Counted from the first letter of the stretch, positions 43,140 to 53,082 are shown. The stretch is 64,000 nt of DNA from Pseudodesulfovibrio sp. (GCA_016744135.1 JADGEX010000001.1:62001-126000); one strand, 5' to 3'. Notes: a model not told the origin generated them from the sequence alone. Numbers and translations are program-made.

Positions 43140-44683
43140 GGTGAGTACTCCTCGTTAGTTGGTGTTGCCACAACAGGCAACATATGCGCGATCTCGGAAG
43201 GGAGGTTGCCGCGCAGGGGAAATTCTTCATTTAAGGCGTTGCCGGCCAGACCGTGCCAATACACACCGAGACAGGCCGCCTGCATTGGGGGTATGTTTTG
43301 AGCCATGAGCGAACCGATAACACCTGAAAGGACGTCACCTGATCCGCCTACGGCCAGATTGGGTTCAGAAAACGGACTGAGACAGGTCAAGTCACTATCG
43401 GATACCACTGTTCCGGCTCCTTTCAGGACCAATGTGGCGTCAGAAATTTTGGAAAAAGAGCGTACTGCCTGCAATCTGTCTGCCTGGATGGCTGCCGATT
43501 GAGTTTTGAGTAATCGGGCCATTTCGCCGGGGTGAGGCGTCAGTACGGTTTGTTCCGGGAGCGCGTCGAGTAATTCCGAGGATTGCGCTATTGTGAATAG
43601 TGCATCGGCATCCAGAACAAGAGGGCGTGTGCATCCTTTGATGAATGCATTGATAAACGCCTGTGTTTCGAGCGTTCTCCCTATGCCCGGTCCGAGAACG
43701 ACGGTGTCGAATCTAGTTAATTCTTTAAGCAGGGGGTTCGCCATTCCCTGTTCCCATATCGAGTCTGAGTTTAAAGGTAAGGTCATGATATCTGGTCTTC
43801 CGCATTTAACGGAATCCGATAATCCAGCGGGACAGGCTATGGTTACCAGTCCGGCACCGCTCCGTAGTGCTCCCAGAGCAGCTAGGTGAGGTGCGCCAGT
43901 CAGTCCCTGACTGCCTCCGACGATCAAGACGTGTCCAGCCTTGCCTTTGTGCATGGTCGGAGCGGTTTGGGGAATCAGGTTCATGATTTCCCCGGTGATG
44001 AGATGATGATCAACACCATATTCATTCTGTATTTTCAACGGTATGCCGATGGGGCAGACGTGAATGGTGCCAACGAAATTTTCTGCTTCGGGCATGACGA
44101 GTCCGAGCTTTGGAGCTTCGAATGTGGCTGTTGCATCCGCCATGACAGCTTCGGGCTGGGGCATACCGGTTAAACCGTTCAATCCAGAAGGAATGTCTAC
44201 GGCCAGAACAAACGCCCGTTCACCAAGTCTATTTATGGTCTTAATCAACGCAAGGTAATCGTGTCGGAGATCACCGGAAAAGCCGGTACCCAGTAGCGAG
44301 TCGATAATGATATCTGGCTGTGGGAGGCCGTTTACATCAGTTGTGGCAAGATGTTTGAGTGGAATGTCGAGTTTTTGAGCCCACAAGAGATTGGTGCGAG
44401 TTTCACCCCGATATTTCTTTTTGGGTTTGGTGTGAAAAACAGTTATGTTCGCACCAAGGTCCGTCAGGTGACGCGCGATTGCCAATCCGTCTCCGCCGTT
44501 GTTGCCGGATCCGACAAAGCAAGAAATATCCGCTCCATCCACGGATCCGTATTCTTCAATTATAACGTTGACGGCTTCGTGGCTGGCGGATTCCATGAGT
44601 GTGATGCCGGGGATGCCAATGGAATCAATGGTTTCCCGGTCCCAGATGACCATTTCGGCCGGAGTCGGAAGGGGCAACAGCAT
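43133..44683 (-). CDS. nnr: Bifunctional NAD(P)H-hydrate repair enzyme
   Basis: This protein of about 516 residues fuses an N-terminal epimerase domain (YjeF_N, GSGNNGGDGLAIARHL) to a C-terminal ADP- or ATP-dependent dehydratase of ribokinase fold (HKGKAGHVLIVGGSQG, VLGPGIGRTLETQ, NLAVGGSGDVLSGVIGSL). Together they convert damaged NAD(P)HX back to NAD(P)H. The start is ATG 44683 after a GGGAG site; an in-frame TTG at 44695 is not preferred. The active site, VGGSGDVLSG, is complete. It lies between acpS and the CBS gene. Confidence 0.93.
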   Translation of the reverse strand: MLLPLPTPAEMVIWDRETIDSIGIPGITLMESASHEAVNVIIEEYGSVDGADISCFVGSGNNGGDGLAIARHLTDLGANITVFHTKPKKKYRGETRTNLLWAQKLDIPLKHLATTDVNGLPQPDIIIDSLLGTGFSGDLRHDYLALIKTINRLGERAFVLAVDIPSGLNGLTGMPQPEAVMADATATFEAPKLGLVMPEAENFVGTIHVCPIGIPLKIQNEYGVDHHLITGEIMNLIPQTAPTMHKGKAGHVLIVGGSQGLTGAPHLAALGALRSGAGLVTIACPAGLSDSVKCGRPDIMTLPLNSDSIWEQGMANPLLKELTRFDTVVLGPGIGRTLETQAFINAFIKGCTRPLVLDADALFTIAQSSELLDALPEQTVLTPHPGEMARLLKTQSAAIQADRLQAVRSFSKISDATLVLKGAGTVVSDSDLTCLSPFSEPNLAVGGSGDVLSGVIGSLMAQNIPPMQAACLGVYWHGLAGNALNEEFPLRGNLPSEIAHMLPVVATPTNEEYSPC

Positions 44684-44710
44684 GCAATCTCCCAAGTTAG
44701 TTATATGAAT

Positions 44711-45085
44711 CTAGCCTTCCAATATCACGGTGGCACCAGCGGTGTCACGGGAATGAGTCAAGGATATGTGTGCGGCGGTGATACCCTGTCTTTTGCATTC
44801 TTCAAGACCGTTATGCAAAAAAGAGATTTCCGGTTTGCCGCTTGGCGCGTGGAGTATTTCAATGCATTTGAAATGAATGCCCTGGGCAAATCCTGTTCCC
44901 AACGCCTTGACTGCTGCCTCCTTGCCGGCAAACAACGCGGCCAGACGTTTGGTTGGATGAGTCTTGGGTAATTGTTCGGTCTCGCGGTCTGTCAAAATCC
45001 GGTGAGCGAATTTCATGCCGTACCGGTCCCACAGTTCTTCAATGCGGTCCAGTTCAGCGAGGTCTATGCCGATGCCTTTGATCAT
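44711..45085 (-). CDS. acpS: Holo-[acyl-carrier-protein] synthase
   Basis: This 124-residue protein transfers phosphopantetheine from CoA to apo-ACP for fatty acid synthesis. Group I AcpS motifs are GIGIDLAELDRIEEL (Mg-binding Asp) and LAALFAGKEAAVKALGTG (with the catalytic Glu). HISLTHSRDTAGATVILEG ends the protein. Length matches the trimeric AcpS type. It starts two bases after pdxJ, so the two are translationally coupled, an old and conserved pair. Confidence 0.95.
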   Translation of the reverse strand: MIKGIGIDLAELDRIEELWDRYGMKFAHRILTDRETEQLPKTHPTKRLAALFAGKEAAVKALGTGFAQGIHFKCIEILHAPSGKPEISFLHNGLEECKRQGITAAHISLTHSRDTAGATVILEG

Positions 45086-45087
45086 GG

Positions 45088-45813
45088 TTAGTCCGCAAAG
45101 GTCCTGACAAGGTTAGCCATGTCGCGCACGGCTTGATCAAGGCCTATGAAAATGGCGCGGGCCATGATGGAATGTCCGATGGAGTATTCCGTGATGCCGG
45201 GAACATCTTTGAAGTTTAGGATATTTCGATAATTGAGGCCGTGACCCAGATTGACCTTGAGGCCGATGTCAGTGGCCAGGGCAACACCTTTGAGAATCTT
45301 TTCCAATTCATCGTTGCGCGCATCAATTTCTTTGGCGTCCGCATAGTGGCCGGTGTGGATTTCAATATATTCTGCACCAGTGGCCTGCGCCGCTTGAATC
45401 TGCTTGGGGTCGGCGTCGATAAACAGGCTGGAACGGATGCCCTTGGCGTGAATTGGGGCAAGAAAATCTCGCAATTCATCTTCTCGACCAATGCAGTTTA
45501 ATCCGCCTTCTGTGGTTAATTCCTGTCGTTTTTCAGGCACCATACAGACCATTTCAGGTTCTATATTCAAGGCAATGGATTGCATTTCTTTTGTGGCAGC
45601 CATTTCTAGATGCAAACGAGTGTTACATGTCTGTTTAATAAGTTCTACATCTCTGTCTTGAATGTGGCGACGATCTTCGCGAAGATGGACAATGATTCCA
45701 GTCGCTCCCGCCATTTCAGCCATATAGGCGGCGGTGACTGGTTCTGGCTCTATGCCCATTCTGGCCTGACGCAGAGTAGCCACATGATCAACGTTGACAA
45801 CGAGTACCGGCAT
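45088..45813 (-). CDS. pdxJ: Pyridoxine 5'-phosphate synthase
   Basis: This 241-residue TIM-barrel enzyme makes pyridoxine phosphate from 1-deoxyxylulose 5-phosphate and 3-amino-2-oxopropyl phosphate. Markers are [15 protein letters not shown] at the start, [17 protein letters not shown] in the middle, and GHGLNYRNI and [12 protein letters not shown] toward the end. Catalytic Glu and His residues are therefore present. The start is ATG 45813 after GGAGG; the longer in-frame upstream stretch has no family similarity. A good promoter lies upstream on the same strand. Confidence 0.95.
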   Translation of the reverse strand: MPVLVVNVDHVATLRQARMGIEPEPVTAAYMAEMAGATGIIVHLREDRRHIQDRDVELIKQTCNTRLHLEMAATKEMQSIALNIEPEMVCMVPEKRQELTTEGGLNCIGREDELRDFLAPIHAKGIRSSLFIDADPKQIQAAQATGAEYIEIHTGHYADAKEIDARNDELEKILKGVALATDIGLKVNLGHGLNYRNILNFKDVPGITEYSIGHSIMARAIFIGLDQAVRDMANLVRTFAD

Positions 45814-45854
45814 TATTATTTCCTCCGAGCATTGCAATAAAGTGATATCCTCAA

Positions 45855-45883
45855 ATATTAAGCCTTCTTGATTTGAATGGCAA
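45855..45883 (-). promoter_or_regulatory. Predicted sigma-70 promoter of the pdxJ operon
   Basis: On the minus strand TTGCCA is followed after exactly 17 bases by TAATAT, 42 bases upstream of the pdxJ start. The neighbouring ugd gene runs the other way. Confidence 0.5.
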
Positions 45884-45918
45884 TAGTTGAGACAATCGGT
45901 TATCAATTTATGATTCTA

Positions 45919-45947
45919 TTGACATGAAAACGGGCCTGAGGGTATCG
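45919..45947 (+). promoter_or_regulatory. Possible promoter of ugd
   Basis: TTGACA is followed after 17 bases by GTATCG, about 46 bases ahead of ATG 45994. The -35 box is perfect, the -10 box is poor. Confidence 0.3.
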
Positions 45948-45993
45948 CCTTGGCCTGTTATTGATTTGAAATACCATTGGGAGCTGTATTGCT

Positions 45994-47331
45994 ATGAACG
46001 TATGCATCGTTGGCACTGGGTATGTGGGCCTTGTTTCCGCAGCCTGCTTTGCCGAAATGGGTAACAATATTTATTGTGTGGACGTCAACCCCAAGGTTGT
46101 CGAGACCTTGAGAAATGGTCAGGTCCATATCTACGAACCGGGTCTTGAAGATTTTGTCAAACGCAACACGGAACAGGGCCGCCTGACTTTCACGACTGAT
46201 CTTGGTGAAGGTTTGGCTGAAGCGGAAGTTGTTTTTATCACTGTTGGTACGCCGTGTGGCGACGATGGTTCCTGTGATCTTTCTTACGTCGACGCAGTGG
46301 CTCGTGAAATTGGCCAGCGTATGACGAGTCCGAAAATTGTCGTGGACAAGTCCACGGTTCCTGTCGGTACTGCTGATCGCGTACGTGGCATTATTTCAGG
46401 CGAATTGGAAAAGCGCGGTGAGTCCATTGACTTCGACGTGGTTTCCAACCCCGAGTTTCTGAAAGAGGGTGATGCCGTCAATGACTTCATGAAGCCGGAT
46501 CGTGTGATCGTCGGTACTGAAGATGAAAATTCCGCAAAGGCATTGCAAAATTTGTATGGTCCTTTTGCTCGCAGTCGCGAAAAACTTATTGTCATGGGTG
46601 TGCGCTCAGCCGAGATGACCAAGTATGCTGCCAACTGCATGCTTGCCACGAAGATTTCTTTCATCAACGAAGTAGCCAATATTTGTGAACGTGTTGGAGC
46701 CGATGTCTCAGAAGTGCGTGCGGGTATCGGTTCCGATAGCCGTATCGGGTACAGCTTTATTTATCCTGGCGTTGGCTACGGTGGCTCCTGTTTCCCCAAG
46801 GATGTCAAAGCGCTTATTGGTACTGCTGCAGAAAATGGCTATGATGCCAAGCTTATTCGATCGGTGGATGAGGTTAATAATAAGCAGAAGCATGTCCTTG
46901 CCGACAAGATCAAGGAATATTTTGAACCGCAGGGCGGAGTAAAGGGACGTCGTCTGGCTGTTTGGGGCATCGCCTTTAAAGCCAACACCGATGATATCCG
47001 TGAGGCTTCCGCCATTGAAGTTATCAAGGACCTGACTGCTCTTGGTATGACGGTGCGTGCTTTTGATCCTGTGGCTAACGAGCGTGCTCGTGAAGAAGTT
47101 GGTCATCTTGAAGGGTTGGAAATCATGGATGACGAATATGACGTGCTGGATGGCGCAGATGCTCTGGCAGTGGTAACTGATTGGAATCAGTTCAGGGATC
47201 CTGATTTCGAGCGCATTAAGAGTGCCATGAAGGCACCTCTTGTTTTTGATGGCCGGAATCTTTATCAGCCTGAACGCATGGGGCAGGCTGGTTTTGCGTA
47301 TTTCAGCATTGGTAGAATGCCGGTGAAATAA
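45994..47331 (+). CDS. ugd: UDP-glucose 6-dehydrogenase
   Basis: This 445-residue enzyme oxidises UDP-glucose to UDP-glucuronate with two NAD+, supplying precursors for polysaccharide or lipid A modification. The NAD-binding motif is IVGTGYVGLVSAACFAEMGN, the family motif MKPDRVIVGTE is present, the active-site Cys lies in GVGYGGSCFPKDVKAL, and the second Rossmann-like domain includes AVWGIAFKANTDDIREA. Length is typical. The gene is transcribed alone and ends at a strong terminator. Confidence 0.95.
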   Translation: MNVCIVGTGYVGLVSAACFAEMGNNIYCVDVNPKVVETLRNGQVHIYEPGLEDFVKRNTEQGRLTFTTDLGEGLAEAEVVFITVGTPCGDDGSCDLSYVDAVAREIGQRMTSPKIVVDKSTVPVGTADRVRGIISGELEKRGESIDFDVVSNPEFLKEGDAVNDFMKPDRVIVGTEDENSAKALQNLYGPFARSREKLIVMGVRSAEMTKYAANCMLATKISFINEVANICERVGADVSEVRAGIGSDSRIGYSFIYPGVGYGGSCFPKDVKALIGTAAENGYDAKLIRSVDEVNNKQKHVLADKIKEYFEPQGGVKGRRLAVWGIAFKANTDDIREASAIEVIKDLTALGMTVRAFDPVANERAREEVGHLEGLEIMDDEYDVLDGADALAVVTDWNQFRDPDFERIKSAMKAPLVFDGRNLYQPERMGQAGFAYFSIGRMPVK

Positions 47332-47370
47332 TGTTTTATTGTTTTCTGGGGTGTTTTTGTAACGCCAAAA

Positions 47371-47409
47371 AAAGAACTCCCCGTCTCAATCGAGGCGGGG
47401 AGTTCTTTT
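47371..47409. terminator. Bidirectional terminator after ugd
   Basis: AAAGAACTCCCCG pairs with CGGGGAGTTCTTTT around a loop that itself contains CTC and GAG, between the convergent ugd and the small acidic protein gene. Confidence 0.88.
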
Positions 47410-47422
47410 GTACCCTGTACTG

Positions 47423-47653
47423 CTAAAATTGGCTCTTGAAGCAGGTTCGGTATTGCAATTCTTGTAATATGACGCGTTCATATTCAGGGTTGTATTCAAA
47501 ATCGGCTTGTTCTTCCTGATCCAGCATTTTTGCAAGCTGTTGAGTTTCTTCCCAGAAGTCGAGCAGTTCTTCGTCAGCCAGATTTTTGACCTGTTCCTCA
47601 AGGGTATGTTGGTCACTGAAATTTGCGTATTGGCCCATAGGCGAAAGGTCCAT
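47423..47653 (-). CDS. Small acidic protein of unknown function
   Basis: This 76-residue, strongly acidic, mostly helical protein shows a repeated Glu/Asp/Gln pattern (for example LADEELLDFWEETQQL and EEQADFEYNPEYERVI). It lacks a signal peptide or membrane segment. A start at ATG 47653 lies almost on top of an AGG site, and a second in-frame ATG at 47638 (MGQYAN) is an alternative. It may be a small regulator or anti-factor, but no family is evident. The codon pattern is protein-like, and a strong terminator directly follows it. Confidence that it is translated is moderate. Confidence 0.55.
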   Translation of the reverse strand: MDLSPMGQYANFSDQHTLEEQVKNLADEELLDFWEETQQLAKMLDQEEQADFEYNPEYERVILQELQYRTCFKSQF

Positions 47654-47964
47654 CCTGTTTGTAAAAAGTCAAAAAAATCAAACAAATAGGTGCAGCGCGG
47701 AACTTACGTTAGTCGTTTCTTATTTTATCGTCAATAAGACTTTGACTCGCAGGATATTATAAATGATTTAACAGACTTTATTTATTGATAAAAAAAGATG
47801 CTGTTTTAATGATTGCAGCAGGATGCGATGGAGAGAGCCTGTCTTGTCAAATATTTCGCAGGTATGGAGATTCTGATTGACAAAAAACGGTGCTGTTGAC
47901 AGATTCAAAGACTGAAAATTGTGATATACAATATATTGACTGAGCTATTGATGATGGAGTTGTC
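47654..47964. other. AT-rich intergenic region upstream of cheW
   Basis: I see no gene in this 311-base stretch. Toward its right end a possible extended -10 element TGATATACA occurs at 47931-47939, without a convincing -35 box. It should contain the promoters of cheW and of the small acidic protein gene. Confidence 0.5.
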
Positions 47965-48465
47965 ATGAGCCTTGAAATTGAAGAATTTGGCGATGTCAAG
48001 GGAGTCGAAGCCGATCAGGAATTGACTCAACTGGTGACGTTTAGCATCGGTGAAGAGGAATTCGGCGTCAATATCCTTCAGGTGCAGGAAATCATCCGCA
48101 CAATGGAGATCACCAATGTTCCGCGTGCGCCTGAGTTTGTTGAAGGGGTTATTAATTTGCGTGGCAAAGTTATTCCCATTGTGGATATGCGACGCCGTTT
48201 TGGGCTTCAGTCCAAAGAGCACGATAAATATACCCGTATCATTGTCATCGAAATTGATATGATAATCGTAGGATTTGTAGTTGATGCTGTCTCCGAGGTT
48301 TTGCGAATCCCCGCCAATTCGGTTCAGCCGCCGCCGCCTATGGTTGCTGGTATGGATTCCGATTATATTGACGGCGTGGGCAAGCTTGATGACAGACTCC
48401 TCATACTGCTGGATTTGGATTCTTTGCTTGATAATGAGGAGAAGGAAGCGTTGGGCAACGTTTAA
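47965..48465 (+). CDS. cheW: Chemotaxis coupling protein CheW
   Basis: This 166-residue protein is a single CheW domain: TLVTFSIG-like opening (QLVTFSIGEEEFGVNILQVQ), IIRTMEITNVPRAPEFVEG, INLRGKVIPIVDMRRRF and the end VGKLDDRLLILLDLDSLL. CheW couples chemoreceptors to CheA. A 20-residue acidic N-terminal leader precedes the domain. No cheA or receptor genes are adjacent, so it may act with a distant array. GGAG lies upstream of the ATG. Confidence 0.94.
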   Translation: MSLEIEEFGDVKGVEADQELTQLVTFSIGEEEFGVNILQVQEIIRTMEITNVPRAPEFVEGVINLRGKVIPIVDMRRRFGLQSKEHDKYTRIIVIEIDMIIVGFVVDAVSEVLRIPANSVQPPPPMVAGMDSDYIDGVGKLDDRLLILLDLDSLLDNEEKEALGNV

Positions 48466-48568
48466 CGCTTGTAGATATTTGCTGACAAGCCGCTTTACTC
48501 CCGATAGGGAGAAGGCGGCTTTTCCGTTTTTCAACCAGAGATATTGAAAGCTCTTAACCAGACACACC

Positions 48569-51500
48569 ATGTCATTATATCCCAAAGCTATATCTGAATT
48601 CATGCGCAAAGCGACTGATTCTGTCCGTATTTTTAAAAGCGGACCGGGTAGTCAGGCCCTTATGGCAAAGTCCCTGCTTTCTAAGGGAAGCAGTGTGGTC
48701 CTTGTTGTGCCCGGTGTTACCGAATTTAAGGAAATGCGGGCGCTTTTGACACTGTTTGCTTCGGATACAGGAGCGGGGCTGGAGCGGCCGACCTGGGAAA
48801 ACGATTGGTTTTTTCTTCCTCCATATCATTCAAAAACACCTGACGCACAGGCGTGGAGCGAACGCTGGGCGGCCTTGTACGGTTTGACTTATGGGAAAAA
48901 GCCGTGCGGCGTGCTTATGACCTCGGACAACCTGTTGCCGCATTGGCCAGAAGAGTCTGTCCTGAGAGAAAATTGGGTTTCGCTTGCCAAGGGCGAAGAA
49001 ATGTCGCCCGATATTCTTTTGGAGCAGCTTGTCAGTTGGGGGTATGTACGGCGTAAGTTGGTCTCTGGCCCGGGCGATATGGCCATGCGCGGCGATATCC
49101 TCGATATCCACGCGCCCGGATATGCACTTCCATTGAGGTTGGAATTTTTCGGTGACATTCTGGAAGAAATCAGACTGTTCGATCCAGCATCCCAGCGATC
49201 AAAAGCCGATTTGGCAGAAGCTGTTTTGCTTCCTGTTTCACCGGGGATTACCACAGACGACTATGCGGAACGAGCGACTGTCATGTGGGAAAAATTCCGA
49301 AAGACCGGAGAAATAAACTCGGCGCAAGAACACTCCCTGATTGAACGCCTTGATGCCAACAATGGCTTTGTTTGGCCTGGTTTGTATTATGATAATCCGG
49401 TCGGGCTAGAGGCTTATTTGCCGAAGGATGCGGCATACTTGTTGTCGGCCGGTGGTACCTTGCGGGCGCGGTTGGAAGATCGGGATCAGGCATGGCGGGA
49501 CTTTCTCAAGGAAGAAGAGCGGGCAAAGGGCGTGAGCCTTCCCTTGCGTTTTATTGTGCGTACTCACGAAGCGGCTCGACAAGTATGGCGTGACGCCAGA
49601 CAGCTTGTTTTTGAAGAGTTGACTATCGGGCGTGAAAAGGTCGGTATCGATCTGGGTGAGATACCCTATAGTGATTTTACGGATATTTTTTGGCAGCCCG
49701 AGGCTTCAAGAAGGCCGTGGTCCGCGTTGATGACGGGGTTGAAAGAGTGGAATCGTTCGGGGCAGACCACTATTCTCAGTTTTCGGACACAGCGTTCACG
49801 GAGTAAGTTCCTGGCTTTGGCAGAGCAGGAAAAGCTGCCCATGAGTTTAGAATTCAAACCGGGCGGGCGTGGTATTTTTGCGTTGATTTCCCCTTTGCGC
49901 AAGGGGATGGAGTTGGCTTGGGATCAAACGCGTATTCTTGGCGAAGAAATTTTACAGCCGCAGGCTGCACGAGTTCATGTCGGGCGAGAAAAAGCCTTCA
50001 AGGGACTGGAGAAGTACGAGGATCTTTCCGAAGGAGATCTTCTCGTACATCGTGATTATGGGTTGGCGCAGTTTGGTGGATTGCATCATATGAACATCGG
50101 TGCGGGTGCCAACGATTATCTGCTGCTTTTCTTTTCGGGCGATGATAAATTGTACCTTCCTGTGGATAGGCTCAATCTGGTGCAGCGGTTCAAGGGGCCT
50201 GAGGGGGCGAAGCGGCCTTCTCTGGATAAGCTTGGCGGAACCCGTTGGAGTAAGACTACTGCCAAAGTCCGTAAGGCCATTGAGAAAATTGCACACGAAC
50301 TGGTCGAGATGTATGCCTTTCGTAAAGTGGGTAAGGGATTTGGCTATGGCCCGCTAGACGATATGTATTCCGAGTTCGAAGCAACGTTTGGTTTTGAAGA
50401 GACGCCGGACCAGGATAAGGCCGTGGCCGATGTCTTTCGTGACATGGAAAAATCGGAGCCTATGGACAGGCTTGTGTGTGGCGATGTTGGTTTTGGCAAG
50501 ACTGAAGTTGCCTTGCGCGCGGCTTTCCGTGCTGCATTGGAAGGATACCAGACCGCTTTGCTGTGTCCGACCACGGTGTTGGCGGAGCAGCATTATCAGA
50601 CGTTTACCAAGCGGATGGAAGGATTTCCTGTCCGGGTTGGCATGCTCAGTCGTTTTGTTTCAGCCAAGCGGCAGAAGACTATTATTGAGGCGGCGGCTAG
50701 AGGTGAGATTGATATTCTCATAGGAACCCATCGTCTCTTGTCCAAGGATGTGGAACTGCCTAACCTTGGATTGCTCATATTGGATGAAGAGCAGCGGTTT
50801 GGAGTCAAACACAAGGAAAAGCTCAAGCATTTCAGACAAAACATTGATGTTTTGACACTAACTGCAACGCCTATTCCTCGTACATTACAACTTTCTCTGT
50901 CCGGGATTCGAGGGCTGTCAGTTATCGAGACACCGCCGGTTGACCGTAAACCTGTTGAAACGGCGCTTATGGAACGTGAAGCTTTGGAACTCAAGGCCGT
51001 TCTGGAGCGGGAGCTTGCACGTGGTGGTCAGATCTACTGGGTGTACAATCGGGTGAACGGGCTGGCGCGAGTCGCTGATTTTGTAAAAGAATTAGTCCCT
51101 GGAGCCAAAGTCGGCATGGCCCATGGGCGGATGAATGAAAAAACTTTGGAAGAGGCCATGCGCAATTTTTGGCATGGTGAACTCGACGTGCTTGTTTGTA
51201 CGGCCATTGTTGAATCCGGGTTGGATTTCCCCAATGCCAACACGTTGATTGTGGATCAGGCGCAATTGTTTGGCCTTGGTCAGTTGTATCAACTGAGAGG
51301 GCGGGTTGGCCGAAGTGAACGGCAGGCCTATGCGTATTTTGTGGTTCCCTCCATTAAGGATATTTCCGAAATTGTGCGCAAACGCTTGCGTATCATTCTG
51401 GACATGGATTATCTGGGAGCAGGATTCAAGGTGGCCATGGAAGATTTACGTCTTCGTGGTGCTGGTAATATTTTGGGGGAGACCCAGTCTGGTCAGATTG

Positions 51501-52054
51501 CCAAAGTCGGGCTGGAACTCTTTTTGGAAATGTTGGAGGAAGAGGTTCGACGGTTGCGAGGCGAAGCCGAAACGCGAGCCAGTGATCCGGAACTTAATTT
51601 TGTTTTCGAGGCACATATTCCGAGTGGATATGTACCTGATTCAAAGGAAAGACTTCGGTATTACAAGGCGTTGTCGTCAGCCTCTACCGATTTGGAACTC
51701 CGTGAATTCGAAGCGGAACTTCGAGATCGTTTTGGGCCATTGCCGGAAGAGTTGGATTCCTTTTTCGGTGTGTTACGCTTGAAGCAGACGTTGTCAAGAT
51801 TGCAGGCAGCCAGAGCGGAGTTGTATCCGGGGCGGGCTGTTGTTACGTGGAGTGACAACGCTATTGCTGTCAGTCCTGAAAAATTGATGCAATGGGTCGC
51901 AGCTCGTGGCGACATGACCCGAATTGTTCCTCCGGCTAAGTTGGAAATTCGATATGGAGAAATAGACTCCATGCGACAGGCCCTTGAAGAAACGGCTATT
52001 GATCTGGAAGCAATGTTGGATATGGAATCCGACACCGCAAACGATACAAAATAA
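48569..52054 (+). CDS. mfd: Transcription-repair coupling factor
   Basis: This 1161-residue protein displaces RNA polymerase stalled at lesions and recruits UvrA. The N-terminal third is the UvrB-like module (GPGSQALMAKSLLSKG and later GDILDIHAPG). The RNA polymerase interaction domain starts near LVHRDYGLAQFGGLHHM. The SF2 translocase core has Walker A CGDVGFGKTEVALRAAF (about residue 640), the DEEQRFGVKHKEKLK box, TATPIPRTLQLSL and the TRG region with QLYQLRGRVGRSERQ. The C-terminal domain regulating UvrA binding follows (HIPSGYVPDSKERLRYYK). Length and order are standard. It is the first gene of the run to rpsT. Confidence 0.96.
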   Translation: MSLYPKAISEFMRKATDSVRIFKSGPGSQALMAKSLLSKGSSVVLVVPGVTEFKEMRALLTLFASDTGAGLERPTWENDWFFLPPYHSKTPDAQAWSERWAALYGLTYGKKPCGVLMTSDNLLPHWPEESVLRENWVSLAKGEEMSPDILLEQLVSWGYVRRKLVSGPGDMAMRGDILDIHAPGYALPLRLEFFGDILEEIRLFDPASQRSKADLAEAVLLPVSPGITTDDYAERATVMWEKFRKTGEINSAQEHSLIERLDANNGFVWPGLYYDNPVGLEAYLPKDAAYLLSAGGTLRARLEDRDQAWRDFLKEEERAKGVSLPLRFIVRTHEAARQVWRDARQLVFEELTIGREKVGIDLGEIPYSDFTDIFWQPEASRRPWSALMTGLKEWNRSGQTTILSFRTQRSRSKFLALAEQEKLPMSLEFKPGGRGIFALISPLRKGMELAWDQTRILGEEILQPQAARVHVGREKAFKGLEKYEDLSEGDLLVHRDYGLAQFGGLHHMNIGAGANDYLLLFFSGDDKLYLPVDRLNLVQRFKGPEGAKRPSLDKLGGTRWSKTTAKVRKAIEKIAHELVEMYAFRKVGKGFGYGPLDDMYSEFEATFGFEETPDQDKAVADVFRDMEKSEPMDRLVCGDVGFGKTEVALRAAFRAALEGYQTALLCPTTVLAEQHYQTFTKRMEGFPVRVGMLSRFVSAKRQKTIIEAAARGEIDILIGTHRLLSKDVELPNLGLLILDEEQRFGVKHKEKLKHFRQNIDVLTLTATPIPRTLQLSLSGIRGLSVIETPPVDRKPVETALMEREALELKAVLERELARGGQIYWVYNRVNGLARVADFVKELVPGAKVGMAHGRMNEKTLEEAMRNFWHGELDVLVCTAIVESGLDFPNANTLIVDQAQLFGLGQLYQLRGRVGRSERQAYAYFVVPSIKDISEIVRKRLRIILDMDYLGAGFKVAMEDLRLRGAGNILGETQSGQIAKVGLELFLEMLEEEVRRLRGEAETRASDPELNFVFEAHIPSGYVPDSKERLRYYKALSSASTDLELREFEAELRDRFGPLPEELDSFFGVLRLKQTLSRLQAARAELYPGRAVVTWSDNAIAVSPEKLMQWVAARGDMTRIVPPAKLEIRYGEIDSMRQALEETAIDLEAMLDMESDTANDTK

Positions 52055-52062
52055 GAGTCAAC

Positions 52063-53082
52063 ATGTTGCGTAACATTATTTTTTTATTGATTATTGTAGT
52101 CATGGCCGGTTGTTCGGGCGATTCCGACGATATCGGGATTGTTGCCAGAGTTAACGAGGCGCCTATCTATTTGACACAGCTGGAATTCCAGCATGATCAA
52201 TTTCAGGCTGATTCTGTTGGAACCTATGTCCCTAGTGTAGAAAAGCTCAGGAATGAGTATGGAGATATTCTGGCCGATTTGGTTGTGCAGGAATTGGTCG
52301 TTCAGGATTTAGTGCGTCGGGATATGGCCGTGACCGATGAAGAGGTGCAAAAAGCCGAAGAGGTTGTTCGGGCGGATTATCCCGAGGGCGCTTTTGAACA
52401 GGTTTTGGTCGAAGAATATATTGATTTGAAATCCTGGCGTCGGCAGTTGAAATATTATCTTGCGCAAAAGAAACTTTTTCAACAGGTACTTAGAGCGCAG
52501 ATCAAAATTGATTATAAAGAGGCTGAAGCCTACTATCGTGAGCATATTTCCGATTTTTATCTGCCGGAAAGCATGCGTATACTCGTTGTGCGCGGCCCTA
52601 GTCGGGAGCTGGTGGTCAGGGCTGTTGAGAAATTTAGTCAGGATCAAAATCAGATGGATTTGGCAACGGCCTTTGGCGAAGTGGAAACACGTGAGGTTGT
52701 TGTACGTGAAGGGAGACTCTCCGCAGCATGGCGGAGTGCTTTGGAAGGGTTGAAACCGGGCCAGTCAAGCGATGTCCTGACGGATCGACTCGGTTTTGAA
52801 GCCTTGGTTCTTCTGGAACGGAGTGAGGCCAAAGTTCTGGCTCCGGCACAGGCGTACCCTCTTGTTGAAGAGGCGTTGCTTGAAAGAAAGTTACATGATG
52901 CCTTTGATGCATGGCTTTCAGAAAATCTGGCAACGGCAACGATAACCGTGAGTGAACATCTTTTGGCTGAAGCCATGGAGAAGGACGAGGCAGAAGCTGT
53001 CGAGCCGGATATGTCGGCGATTCAGGAAAACATGGAAGAATCAGGCAGTGATGTGTCAACAGAGGGCGCCCTGGGAAATTAA
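52063..53082 (+). CDS. Lipoprotein peptidyl-prolyl isomerase of SurA/PrsA type
   Basis: This 339-residue protein has a lipobox signal (FLLIIVVMAGCSGDSDD) and an N-terminal chaperone-like helical domain. The C-terminal half carries a parvulin-like region with EGRLSAAWRSALEGLKPGQS and DRLGFEALVLLE, as in SurA/PpiC proteins. The catalytic parvulin core is weaker than in classic SurA, so it may be mostly a chaperone. It is 9 bases after mfd and is followed by another parvulin-type protein. Both would aid folding of outer-membrane proteins in the periplasm. The acidic C-terminus (EKDEAEAVEPD) is low-complexity. Confidence 0.83.
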   Translation: MLRNIIFLLIIVVMAGCSGDSDDIGIVARVNEAPIYLTQLEFQHDQFQADSVGTYVPSVEKLRNEYGDILADLVVQELVVQDLVRRDMAVTDEEVQKAEEVVRADYPEGAFEQVLVEEYIDLKSWRRQLKYYLAQKKLFQQVLRAQIKIDYKEAEAYYREHISDFYLPESMRILVVRGPSRELVVRAVEKFSQDQNQMDLATAFGEVETREVVVREGRLSAAWRSALEGLKPGQSSDVLTDRLGFEALVLLERSEAKVLAPAQAYPLVEEALLERKLHDAFDAWLSENLATATITVSEHLLAEAMEKDEAEAVEPDMSAIQENMEESGSDVSTEGALGN

